In this document: in pieces, positions 1 through 6,718 of the stretch | How positions within the stretch are numbered: position 1 is the first letter of the stretch | How the letters are laid out: the number at the start of each line of letters is the position of its first letter | Assembly (NCBI GenBank): GCA_964484065.1 | Contig: CAZAEW010000009.1 | Coordinates: 27,615-91,614, forward strand | Source of the DNA: JAEVLT01 sp964484065 | GTDB lineage: Bacteria; Bacillota; Bacilli; Bacillales; Cytobacillaceae | Length of the DNA stretch: 64,000 nt | Direction of reading: 5' to 3' | Position numbers and translations under genes: made by a program | The notes under the pieces: model-generated | The model's input: the letters and a program-made list of their open reading frames with translations, nothing else | Told to the model about the DNA's origin: nothing | Databases searched by the model: none

Positions 1-1116
1 AAATCTCTCAGCCCATCCCCTCTTGAGTTCAAGCTTAATCTTGTAAACGCGCATGCCGGACCGCTTGTCGGGATCATGACAACTCGAAGAACAGATGGCA
101 CCATTACTGGTAACAGCGCGCTGTTCATGAAGCTGCAAACGGAACTGACACTTCATGGGGGGTTAAGTTATATCTTTACCCCGGAAGATGCAAACGAAAA
201 TCAAATTACCGGATATGTTTTTTTACCTGATCAAAACGCATGGAAAAAAGCGGTATTCCCTTATCCGGACCTGGTTTACAATCGGGTCCCCTTTCGCCGC
301 GCAGAGCAAAGCCCCCCATGCCAATCTTTCTTTACGGTCCTAAAGCAGAAAAACATTCCTTTTTTCAATCCATGTTTTCTTGATAAATATGAACTTTATT
401 GCCTTTTTCAACGTTCTCCTTCCCTTAAAGGCTTTCTCCCGAAAACAGATCTTGTCGGGGACAAAGAAGCTCTTTTTTCCTTTTTAAGCCGGTATCACCG
501 CGTCTATTTAAAGCCGACGCTCTCGAGCAAAGGGAAAGGGATATACCGGATAACACATAGCAATATTTCCGAAATTACACTTGAAGGCTTATTTAAAAAA
601 AATGTGTATCATTCCTTTCACACTTTTTGGGAGGAATGGGCGCCGGAATTGACCAAAAAACAATACCTTGTTCAGGAGGAAATCAGCTCCGCCCATTATG
701 AAGGAAAAAAATTCGACCTGCGCATTTTAGCCCATAGCGAAGGTGACCGGCATACCGTTACCGGGGTCGGGGTCAGACAGGCACAGGAACAGGATCTGAC
801 TACGCATGTGCCCAATGGAGGGAAACTGCTTCCATATGAGCTTTTTCAAACAAATGAGCTCGACCGATTTATTGAAAAAGCTGTTCATCATATTGGAAAA
901 GTTTTATCAAAGCAATATGGGTTTTTCGGAGAATTTTCAATTGATGCAGGGATCAGTGAGAGAGGAGAATATTTTATTTATGAAGTGAATTCAAAGCCAA
1001 TGAGCTTCGATGAAACGGATATAGAAAAACAAAGAATTATACGGCTTTGCAAAGTATTTTTCCAGCTCGCAAATTTTCCATTCACGTATGAGGAAACCCT
1101 AAAACTCATAAATTAA
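1..1116 (+). CDS. YheC/YheD family ATP-grasp protein, 5' end missing
   Basis: The reading frame is open from base 1, so the gene begins left of the window; the first ATG in it (76) is internal. Upstream codons read ...HAGPLVGIMTTRR, the GPLVGI motif typical of the start of the YheC/YheD core. The C-terminal half is ATP-grasp-like: a Lys-rich nucleotide-binding stretch (YLKPTLSSKGKGIYRI), FDLRILAH, and the metal-binding end FGEFSIDAG...YEVNSKP. B. subtilis YheC and YheD are associated with the endospore coat; their substrate is not established. The SASP gene at 3154 fits this context, since sspB lies near yheC/yheD in B. subtilis. Family assignment is secure; the choice between YheC and YheD is not. 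Confidence 0.85.
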   Translation, partial: KSLSPSPLEFKLNLVNAHAGPLVGIMTTRRTDGTITGNSALFMKLQTELTLHGGLSYIFTPEDANENQITGYVFLPDQNAWKKAVFPYPDLVYNRVPFRRAEQSPPCQSFFTVLKQKNIPFFNPCFLDKYELYCLFQRSPSLKGFLPKTDLVGDKEALFSFLSRYHRVYLKPTLSSKGKGIYRITHSNISEITLEGLFKKNVYHSFHTFWEEWAPELTKKQYLVQEEISSAHYEGKKFDLRILAHSEGDRHTVTGVGVRQAQEQDLTTHVPNGGKLLPYELFQTNELDRFIEKAVHHIGKVLSKQYGFFGEFSIDAGISERGEYFIYEVNSKPMSFDETDIEKQRIIRLCKVFFQLANFPFTYEETLKLIN

Positions 1117-1146
1117 AGGTAAATGGAGCTAAAGGGGATGTCACGA

Positions 1147-1338
1147 ATGGAAAAAGGCAGAAAAATCAATACAGCTGCTGATTCTTTATATGAAGGAAGA
1201 GATAAAGCTTATATGGATATTGACAGAATGGTAAATGAAGGTTTGGCAGGCGGGGCTGTCCATCAAGGAACGGATGGTGCCAACATCGAAGAATCCCAGG
1301 AATTGATTGATGAACTTCCTCCAAACAAATGGGATTAA
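1147..1338 (+). CDS. small acidic hypothetical protein (63 aa)
   Basis: This short gene starts 30 bases after the YheC/D stop and probably shares its transcript. I chose ATG 1147, about ten bases after an AAAGGGG ribosome site; an in-frame ATG at 1138 sits too close to that site. The product is hydrophilic, with no signal peptide or membrane segment, and carries an acidic C-terminus (EESQELIDELPPNKWD). I do not recognise a family with confidence. The terminator at 1351-1403 follows directly, so it is the last gene of the YheC/D unit. A role in sporulation would be inference from position only. Confidence 0.7.
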   Translation: MEKGRKINTAADSLYEGRDKAYMDIDRMVNEGLAGGAVHQGTDGANIEESQELIDELPPNKWD

Positions 1339-1350
1339 CGGATAATAATG

Positions 1351-1403
1351 AAGGCTGAAGTTTTGGACGGACACGATTCCGCTATTGCTTCAGCCTTTTT
1401 TCT
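1351..1403 (+). terminator. terminator after the YheC/D operon
   Basis: AAGGCTGAAG (1351-1360) pairs with CTTCAGCCTT (1388-1397), a 10-bp stem followed by a T run. It lies inside the 5' extension of the open frame preceding msmX, which argues that the frame is not translated from its first ATG. Confidence 0.8.
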
Positions 1404-1452
1404 TGTATACAGTTATGATATTGGTAACCTAAAGAACCAGGGGGCCTTGGAA

Positions 1453-2556
1453 ATGGCACAATTAAAGTTCGATCATATTTACAAATTTTACGGAAATCAA
1501 CCGGCAGTTAAAGACTTTAACCTGGAGATTGCCGATAAGGAATTCCTCGTTTTTTTAGGGCCATCAGGCTGCGGAAAGTCAACAACCTTACGGATGATTG
1601 CCGGTCTTGAAGAGATTACTAAAGGCGATTTTTTTATGGATGGAAAAAAAATGAACGATGTTCCTGCGAGGGACCGCCAGATGGCAATGGTTTTTCAAAA
1701 CTATGCTTTGTATCCGCACATGACCGTTTATGAAAACATGGCATTCAGCTTAAAGCTTCAAAAGCTTTCAAAAGCGGAGATTGACCAGCGCATTCAAGAA
1801 AAGGCGGCCATTCTTAGTATTAAAGAGTGTCTGAACAAAAAGCCAAAGGCCCTGTCCGGCGGGCAGCGCCAGCGGGCAGCGTTAGGACGGGCCATCATCC
1901 GCGATGCAAAAGTATTTTTAATGGATGAGCCGCTTTCGAATCTTGATGCTACCCTAAGGGCAAAGATGCGGACGGAAATTATCAAGCTCCACCGCCGCCT
2001 GCAAACAACAACGATTTATGTAACTCATGATCAGACGGAAGCGATGACGATGGCAGACCGCTTAGTCGTTATGAAGGATGGAATGATACAGCAGGCCGGT
2101 TCTCCAAAGAATGTTTATGAAGAACCGGAAAATATTTTTGTGGGAGGATTTATCGGCTCCCCGGCAATGAACTTCTTTAAAGGTACCCTAAATAATGGAC
2201 ACTTTAGAATGGGAGATGTTTCATTTCCAATTCGGGAAGAGAAACAAAAAGAGCTTCGGGAGTATGATGGCAAAGCCATTATTTTAGGTTTCCGCCCTGA
2301 AGATATTTATGAAAAATCTGAATCGGCTGCTTCCCCTGCTGCCAGCCTATTTGTAAAAATTGAAGTGGCTGAATTACTCGGACCGGAAACAATCGCGACC
2401 TGCAGCTTGAACGGTCAAAACTTTGCTGTCCGCCTTGATTCCCGAAACAACTTTCAACAAGGAGACTCACTTGTTCTAACTATTGATATGAATAAAGCAT
2501 GTTTCTTCGACCCGGAAACAGAAGTCCGGATTCGTCCGGATTTCAAACATAGCTAG
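1453..2556 (+). CDS. msmX: MsmX/UgpC-type sugar ABC transporter ATP-binding protein
   Basis: This is the ATPase that energises carbohydrate ABC importers of the CUT1 group; in B. subtilis MsmX serves several sugar permeases. Walker A GPSGCGKST is at residues 36-44, the Q-loop is in VFQNYALYPH, the signature is LSGGQRQR, Walker B is VFLMDEPLSNLD, and the switch His is in YVTHDQTEA. The C-terminal third is an OB-fold regulatory domain (LGFRPEDIY). At 367 aa it matches family length. I chose ATG 1453 behind AGGGGG rather than the upstream ATG 1348, because the longer frame crosses a terminator. No permease or binding-protein gene is adjacent, as expected for a shared ATPase. UgpC-type naming is equally possible. 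Confidence 0.88.
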   Translation: MAQLKFDHIYKFYGNQPAVKDFNLEIADKEFLVFLGPSGCGKSTTLRMIAGLEEITKGDFFMDGKKMNDVPARDRQMAMVFQNYALYPHMTVYENMAFSLKLQKLSKAEIDQRIQEKAAILSIKECLNKKPKALSGGQRQRAALGRAIIRDAKVFLMDEPLSNLDATLRAKMRTEIIKLHRRLQTTTIYVTHDQTEAMTMADRLVVMKDGMIQQAGSPKNVYEEPENIFVGGFIGSPAMNFFKGTLNNGHFRMGDVSFPIREEKQKELREYDGKAIILGFRPEDIYEKSESAASPAASLFVKIEVAELLGPETIATCSLNGQNFAVRLDSRNNFQQGDSLVLTIDMNKACFFDPETEVRIRPDFKHS

Positions 2557-2559
2557 GGA

Positions 2560-2596
2560 AGAATAACCCCGTTTTTTGCGGGGTTATTCTTTTATC
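2560..2596. terminator. bidirectional terminator between convergent genes
   Basis: GAATAACCCCG and CGGGGTTATTC form a strong stem with a loop of Ts, followed by TTTT. It lies between msmX (+) and the zinc-ribbon gene (-), overlapping the latter's stop, and can serve both strands. Confidence 0.85.
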
Positions 2597-2835
2597 AAAA
2601 CAACCTCATTCCGAAGACAACTGGAACAACCAAATAAATGCGGACATTTATGATCTTTAAAAGTATCGGGATACCCATCCTCCATTTTCATTAAATCAAT
2701 CTCCATGTAGGGGCTGTAATCATCGTAATAATCCATTATCTTTCCTTTGTCCTCCATTTGGCGCCCGCAATGCCTGCAAGTTAATTGAATGGAAGCAAGA
2801 CCGTTGCAAACTGGACAAACCGGCACTTCTATCAC
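2584..2835 (-). CDS. zinc-ribbon hypothetical protein (83 aa)
   Basis: A small protein with two Cys pairs at the N-terminus (CPVCNGL and CRHCGRQ, residues 7-10 and 20-23), the spacing of a zinc ribbon. A second Cys cluster lies near the C-terminus (CPHLFGCSSC). The middle is rich in Asp, Glu and Tyr. There is no membrane segment. It is a monocistronic gene convergent with msmX. Zn binding is inferred from the Cys pattern; the function is unknown. It resembles short conserved Bacillaceae proteins of unknown role. Confidence 0.7.
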   Translation of the reverse strand: MIEVPVCPVCNGLASIQLTCRHCGRQMEDKGKIMDYYDDYSPYMEIDLMKMEDGYPDTFKDHKCPHLFGCSSCLRNEVVLIKE

Positions 2836-3153
2836 CCTTATCCATTGATTTTATTTTAGTTTGCGTTAGTTCTCATCCGCTATGTATTTGATTGGGATAG
2901 GAAACATTTACCGATAATAAAAAAGTATAAGCAGTCCGCTTTTTTGCATAATAGACAGTACAAAGCAATTTTAAATTGCTTTTACCAAATTAGCGCCATA
3001 TTAAAACATGATCTTCTCCTAATGATTAATTTATCAAAGTTATCATAGACATTGATAATATGGGTTAGGCCATGGTGGCAATGGAGTTATTTTTCCATAA
3101 GTGGTTCAATTCCATACTAACCCCAAAATTAAAAAGAGGAGTGTTATACATCT
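2836..3153. other. intergenic region upstream of the SASP gene
   Basis: AT-rich, with no convincing reading frame. CATACTA at 3113-3119 matches the -10 consensus of sigma-G promoters, as expected for a SASP gene, but I see no good -35 at the right distance. Nothing else stands out. Confidence 0.4.
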
Positions 3154-3357
3154 ATGGCAAACAACAGCAACTCTAATCAGCTTTTAGTCCCTGGTGTTCA
3201 ACAAGCACTTGATCAAATGAAGGTTGAAATTGCTTCGGAATTTGGAGTTCAATTAGGTGCCGATACGACATCCCGTGCCAATGGTTCAGTTGGAGGAGAA
3301 ATTACCAAACGCCTTGTTTCGATGGCTGAATCACAACTTGGCGGATTTCAACGCTAA
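3154..3357 (+). CDS. alpha/beta-type small acid-soluble spore protein
   Basis: SASPs coat spore DNA in the forespore, protect it from UV and heat, and are degraded at germination by the protease Gpr. The 67-aa protein has the full family pattern: LLVPGVQQALDQMK, the Gpr cleavage region EIASEFGVQL, the conserved LGADTTSRANGSVGGEITKR segment, and the MAESQL C-terminal helix. An AGAGGAG ribosome site precedes ATG 3154. A sigma-G-like -10 (CATACTA) lies about 35 bases upstream and a terminator follows, so it is a monocistronic forespore gene. Position near yheC/D recalls B. subtilis sspB, but paralogues are too alike to name it from sequence alone. Confidence 0.95.
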   Translation: MANNSNSNQLLVPGVQQALDQMKVEIASEFGVQLGADTTSRANGSVGGEITKRLVSMAESQLGGFQR

Positions 3358-3397
3358 TTTACCAAGCTTACCAAGTTAATTGAATAAAAATGGCTGC

Positions 3398-3430
3398 AGC
3401 CCCTTCCTTTACGGAAGGGGCTTTCATTGT
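3398..3430 (+). terminator. terminator of the SASP gene
   Basis: AGCCCCTTCC and GGAAGGGGCT pair across a TTTAC loop and are followed by a short T-rich tract. Confidence 0.85.
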
Positions 3431-3458
3431 TTTGAAGGGGAATTTTTCTGCCCTGACC

Positions 3459-3539
3459 CTATGCTTTAACGAGCATATATAAGATATAATAAACGAGAAT
3501 CAGGATACTGCCAGTACCAAGAATTGCTGCAGAGCTCAT
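3459..3539 (-). CDS. 26-aa single-pass membrane peptide
   Basis: A short frame reads MSSAAILGTGSILILVYYIL then YMLVKA. ATG at 3539 has an AGGTGG ribosome site six bases upstream and the frame ends in TAG. Residues 5-23 form one hydrophobic segment ending in Lys, typical of membrane-inserted small proteins (compare KdpF or Cyd-type peptides, though it matches neither by motif). It stands alone between the SASP and the NAD(P)-binding protein, on the opposite strand to both. Function unknown. The good ribosome site and coherent hydrophobicity are the only support. Confidence 0.5.
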   Translation of the reverse strand: MSSAAILGTGSILILVYYILYMLVKA

Positions 3540-3641
3540 TTCATCCACCTCATTAAAATATGATCCTTTTTAACGTATCATGTTTGAAGCGGAATTTATG
3601 TGATGAGCACCACACCTGTTTGAGAATGGAGTGATTTTTTC

Positions 3642-4262
3642 ATGAAAGTATGTCTGCTGGGAGCAACGGGCCGTGTCGGTTCAGTGATACTGGAAAATTT
3701 TTTAGCCAGCGGTCATTCTGTCCATGCCCTTATTCGGCAGCAAAATCATCTTCAATCCAGGCACCCTCATTTACAGATTTTCAAAGGGAATGCTCTAAAT
3801 GAAAATGATATATCCTTGGCAATGACGGGAACGGATGCGGTAATAAGCGCGCTGAATACAGGTAATCGTACTACCCTTTCCGAGTCAATGCCCTTGATCA
3901 TCCGCCAAATGCAAGACAAAGGTATTTCAAGGATTATTACCATTGGTACAGCCGGAATTTTACAGGCCCGGACCAATCCGGAGATTTATCGTTTCCAGTC
4001 TTCAGAGTCAAGACGAACATCCACTAAGGATGCGGAGGAACATTTAAAGGCTTTCTTAATCCTCAAAGACTCAGGGCTTAACTGGACGGTTGTCTGTCCC
4101 ACCTATCTGCCAACAGGAGAGAGGATCGGAACATACCGAACAGAAATTGATATGCTCCCGGAGAATCCTTCGTCCATTTCCATTTATGATACCGGTGATT
4201 TTGCCTGTGCACAGCTTGAGAGCAAGAAGTTTATTCGCGTCCGTGTTGGTTTGACCTATTAA
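3642..4262 (+). CDS. NAD(P)-binding Rossmann-fold protein (NmrA/SDR-like)
   Basis: The N-terminus carries the dinucleotide-binding motif GATGRVG (residues 8-14) after a hydrophobic strand, as in atypical SDR proteins such as BVR-B/NmrA-like reductases. GTDAVISALN and the strand RIITIGTAG follow as in this fold, and LNWTVVCPTYL matches the late beta strand. At 206 aa it is a complete single-domain protein. A purine-rich ribosome site precedes ATG 3642. Substrate unknown. The gene stands alone, convergent with the sigma-factor operon. Confidence 0.8.
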   Translation: MKVCLLGATGRVGSVILENFLASGHSVHALIRQQNHLQSRHPHLQIFKGNALNENDISLAMTGTDAVISALNTGNRTTLSESMPLIIRQMQDKGISRIITIGTAGILQARTNPEIYRFQSSESRRTSTKDAEEHLKAFLILKDSGLNWTVVCPTYLPTGERIGTYRTEIDMLPENPSSISIYDTGDFACAQLESKKFIRVRVGLTY

Positions 4263-4277
4263 ACCGGGCGCATCTTT

Positions 4278-4484
4278 TTAAGATTGTTTTGTTCGCGCTT
4301 TCTTTTGGAAAATTCTTCTGACAAACAACAAATAAATGAGAAGAGGCATTGGCGCCTGAATAAGGCCGATAATTCCCCACAGCCAATAATTGTGGCCCCG
4401 TTTTCTTGCATCTAAAAATAAAAAAATGCTTTGGGATAATAAGATAACCGCAACGAAAACAGCTACTGCTATATTATTTGCCAT
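4278..4484 (-). CDS. two-TM protein of the sigma-factor operon (PLDc_N-like)
   Basis: 68 aa with two membrane segments (about residues 5-24 and 34-54) and a charged tail. The turn and second helix, FLDARKRGHNYWLWGIIGLI then YLLFVRR, resemble the phospholipase-D N-terminal (PLDc_N) membrane domain present in B. subtilis YxlE, a negative regulator of sigma-Y. It is the last gene of the unit sigY-like, anti-sigma-like, this gene, and overlaps the stop of the preceding gene by about ten bases, so translation is probably coupled. A role in keeping the sigma factor inactive is inferred from that comparison. Confidence 0.6.
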   Translation of the reverse strand: MANNIAVAVFVAVILLSQSIFLFLDARKRGHNYWLWGIIGLIQAPMPLLIYLLFVRRIFQKKARTKQS

Positions 4485-4830
4485 GTAATTTCACCTTCCT
4501 GGCAAACTGAACACTTGTATACAGGATCAGAAAAATCGTGACCGAAATTTGCAGAAAGGCAAAAACCGCCGGCTGCTGATAAAGGGAAAACATCATTCCT
4601 CCTAAAATGAAAAAAGCCATTATCAAAAATAACGTTAAATCCCTGAATAAATTTTTCCTTATTTTTTGCTGTTCGGCCAAAACCAGCTGTTCAAACCATC
4701 GCTTTTCAGGAGCAGGGATTGGAAGGCTGTCGATTTTAGCTAATCCTTGCTGCAGACTTTCAATCGTTTCATGATCCTCTTTCGCAAGCTGATCCTTATC
4801 GAAGATTAAAACTTTCTTTGTCCCCATCAA
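4474..4830 (-). CDS. probable anti-sigma factor (YxlC-like)
   Basis: 118 aa: a charged cytosolic N-terminal region (residues 1-70, with the amphipathic segment KDQLAKEDHETIESLQQGLA) followed by two membrane helices (about 73-90 and 95-112). This is the layout of small membrane-bound ECF anti-sigma factors and of B. subtilis YxlC, which with YxlE restrains sigma-Y. The start overlaps the 3' end of the sigma gene by 35 bases, which favours coupled synthesis of the pair. ATG 4830 and 4827 are both possible starts. It lacks a ZAS-type HxxxCxxC motif, so any inhibition would be zinc-independent. Confidence 0.65.
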   Translation of the reverse strand: MMGTKKVLIFDKDQLAKEDHETIESLQQGLAKIDSLPIPAPEKRWFEQLVLAEQQKIRKNLFRDLTLFLIMAFFILGGMMFSLYQQPAVFAFLQISVTIFLILYTSVQFARKVKLHGK

Positions 4831-5359
4831 CTTTCAACTCCTTTCTAATGGTAAGAATGCCGTAATGAACTCTGGATTTAACCGTCCCGGGAGCTATTTT
4901 CATCATTTCTCCAATTTCATCGTAAGAGTATCCATAATAATGTTTTAAAATGATGGGTGTTCGAACCTCTTCCGGCAGCTTTCCAAGCTCTGTCAGTGCG
5001 TCATGCCATTCTTCATTATTGCTTTCAAAATGCCATTTTAATTTACGGAATGCTTCTTCTTCCTGATAAATTTTTTCCCGTTTTTGCTTCCTGCAATGAT
5101 CAATAAAAAGGTTAGTCGCGATTGAGATTAACCAAGTGGAGAATTTACTTTTTCCATCGTAAAGATGAATCTTCCCAATACACTTTGCCATTGTTTCTTG
5201 AGCAAGTTCCTCTGCTGCATGAGGATTCATCGTAACTTTCAAGAGGTACTTTACGAGGATTGGATAATTTTCTTGAAAAACACGCGCAAAAGAATGATGA
5301 TCCCCTCTTTTGGCCTTTTTTATCCATTCATCCATGCCTTCAAATCCTCTCTTTTCCAT
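4796..5359 (-). CDS. sigY: ECF RNA polymerase sigma factor, sigma-Y-like
   Basis: 187 aa with both ECF sigma domains: region 2 (YLLKVTMNPHAAEELAQETM, then KSKFSTWLISIATNLFIDH, with the -10-binding helix) and region 4 (ELGKLPEEVRTPIILKHYYG, then YSYDEIGEMMKIAPGTVKSR, the -35 helix-turn-helix). The next two genes encode a membrane anti-sigma-like protein and a PLDc_N-type protein, as in the B. subtilis sigY-yxlCDE operon. A near-perfect sigma-Y-type promoter (TGAACG-N16-CGTC) lies 35-60 bases upstream of the start, implying autoregulation. ATG 5359 is used; ATG 5335 behind AGAGG is an alternative. The sigma-Y subgroup is inferred from operon and promoter together. Confidence 0.78.
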   Translation of the reverse strand: MEKRGFEGMDEWIKKAKRGDHHSFARVFQENYPILVKYLLKVTMNPHAAEELAQETMAKCIGKIHLYDGKSKFSTWLISIATNLFIDHCRKQKREKIYQEEEAFRKLKWHFESNNEEWHDALTELGKLPEEVRTPIILKHYYGYSYDEIGEMMKIAPGTVKSRVHYGILTIRKELKVDGDKESFNLR

Positions 5360-5393
5360 CAGCCCTTATCTGTTTTTTCTGCTTTATCCTTTT

Positions 5394-5419
5394 GACGATG
5401 TCTTTTCTCATTTCGTTCA
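5394..5419 (-). promoter_or_regulatory. ECF-type autoregulatory promoter of the sigma-Y-like operon
   Basis: On the minus strand TGAACG (5419-5414), a 16-base spacer and CGTC (5397-5394) reproduce the B. subtilis sigma-Y promoter consensus (TGAAC and CGTC with 16 bp). The likely start site lies near 5387, giving a leader of about 28 bases to the sigma gene. Confidence 0.75.
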
Positions 5420-5436
5420 AACTTTTGGAAAATTTT

Positions 5437-6609
5437 TTATTCAAAAGTACCTTTTATAATTGCCTTTTTGTTTTCAACCATTATCCTGCCAAGGGCAATG
5501 ACTGTATCAATCGTATAATCATCCTTATTTAAGAGGACTAAGTCTGCATCTTTTCCTTTTGCAATAACCCCCTTTTGGGTTAACTTTAAAATGGCCGCGG
5601 GATTTTCGGTAATTACTTTTATGGCGGTTTCGAGCGGCACACCTTCCCTGATTACGGTCTCACGAACCTCTTCAAATAAGGTTGAGACTCTGCCAATTTG
5701 CAAGCCAATTAATTCACCGTTTTCGTCAAAATCAGGCAGACTTGCCTGTCCGTCTGATGTAAAGGTGATACGAGTTATGTCTACACCGTGGTCAAGCATT
5801 GTTTTTAAAGCCTTACTGCATTTTATTTCACCCTCCGTTATAAATTTTGGAATGGTGCTCGTGGTAAAATCGACATAGCCTCCTTTTTTGGCAAATCGGA
5901 TTCCAGCTTCAAATAAATGAGAATTACGATTAATATGAGTAGGATAAAATTGTTTTATCGGAATATCTGTCTTTTCCACTACTTCTTCAATAACTTTTAA
6001 GTGGTCCAAACTGTCACCTACATGGACATTCACTATTCCGGCTTTTCCGGCCAGCATTCCGCCGATTCTGGCAGCTGAAGCAATCTTGGCAATTTCTTCA
6101 GCAGTTGGCTGGGAGGAGCGGTGGTCAGCAATCGCTAATTCACCAACGCCAATGATTTTATCAACTAAAATCATATCATCTTCTATTTTTCCAGTTAACG
6201 TTTTTAACGGAACTTGATAGGAACCTGTTTGGACATAGCAGGTGATCCCTTCTTCCTCAAGTGCACGTGCTTTGGCTATTAGATTCGGCATTGTCCTTGT
6301 TGTTCCATCCGTTCCGATGACACCGATTAATGTCGTAATCCCTGCAAGGGTAGCATCTGTTAATTGAATTTCCGGTGTCCTCGTTCGGAAGCTGCCTTCT
6401 CCGCCGCCGCCGATAATATGGACATGAGCATCGATAAATCCAGGGACAACAAGCTTTCCTTTGGCATCAATGATGTTCATCTTAACGAAGTTTTCCGGTT
6501 CATTGATTTCGTTCAAAATGTATCCAATTTTCTGATCCACAATCAGCAGATCTTTTTTTCCTAAATATTGAGGGGCATAAATCTCGCCATTTTTGATTAG
6601 CGTTAACAT
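5437..6609 (-). CDS. iadA: isoaspartyl (beta-aspartyl) dipeptidase
   Basis: Hydrolyses beta-aspartyl dipeptides formed from damaged Asn/Asp residues. This is a member of the amidohydrolase superfamily with a binuclear Zn centre: the first metal motif DAHVHIIGGGGEGS (residues 61-74), IGVGELAIADHRSSQ with the substrate-binding/metal region, VHVGD and YPTHINRN carrying two metal-binding His, and TSDGQASLPDF with the catalytic Asp. The C-terminal segment ENPAAILKLTQKG...GKDADLVLL closes the amidohydrolase beta-sandwich. At 390 aa it has the family's usual length. AAAGGGG precedes ATG 6609. Its 3' end is close to the sigma-Y-like promoter, so read-through into that operon is possible. Confidence 0.92.
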   Translation of the reverse strand: MLTLIKNGEIYAPQYLGKKDLLIVDQKIGYILNEINEPENFVKMNIIDAKGKLVVPGFIDAHVHIIGGGGEGSFRTRTPEIQLTDATLAGITTLIGVIGTDGTTRTMPNLIAKARALEEEGITCYVQTGSYQVPLKTLTGKIEDDMILVDKIIGVGELAIADHRSSQPTAEEIAKIASAARIGGMLAGKAGIVNVHVGDSLDHLKVIEEVVEKTDIPIKQFYPTHINRNSHLFEAGIRFAKKGGYVDFTTSTIPKFITEGEIKCSKALKTMLDHGVDITRITFTSDGQASLPDFDENGELIGLQIGRVSTLFEEVRETVIREGVPLETAIKVITENPAAILKLTQKGVIAKGKDADLVLLNKDDYTIDTVIALGRIMVENKKAIIKGTFE

Positions 6610-6680
6610 GCACGTTCCCCTTTCATTCTTTTATTCATCATAGCGTTTTATACGGGTTTACAAAAGGTTTTCTGCCATTC

Positions 6681-6718
6681 AAAGAGAAAAGCACGGATTG
6701 CTCCGCGCTTTTCTCTTT
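6681..6718. terminator. terminator at the 3' end of the PBP gene
   Basis: AAAGAGAAAAGCACGGA and TCCGCGCTTTTCTCTTT form a stem of about 16 bp with one mismatch around a short loop. The PBP stop codon is at its edge. Confidence 0.7.

Noticed and set aside
1348..1452. 35-codon N-terminal extension of the ABC ATPase
   Set aside because: It spans the terminator at 1351-1403 and lacks family similarity; the ribosome site fits ATG 1453.
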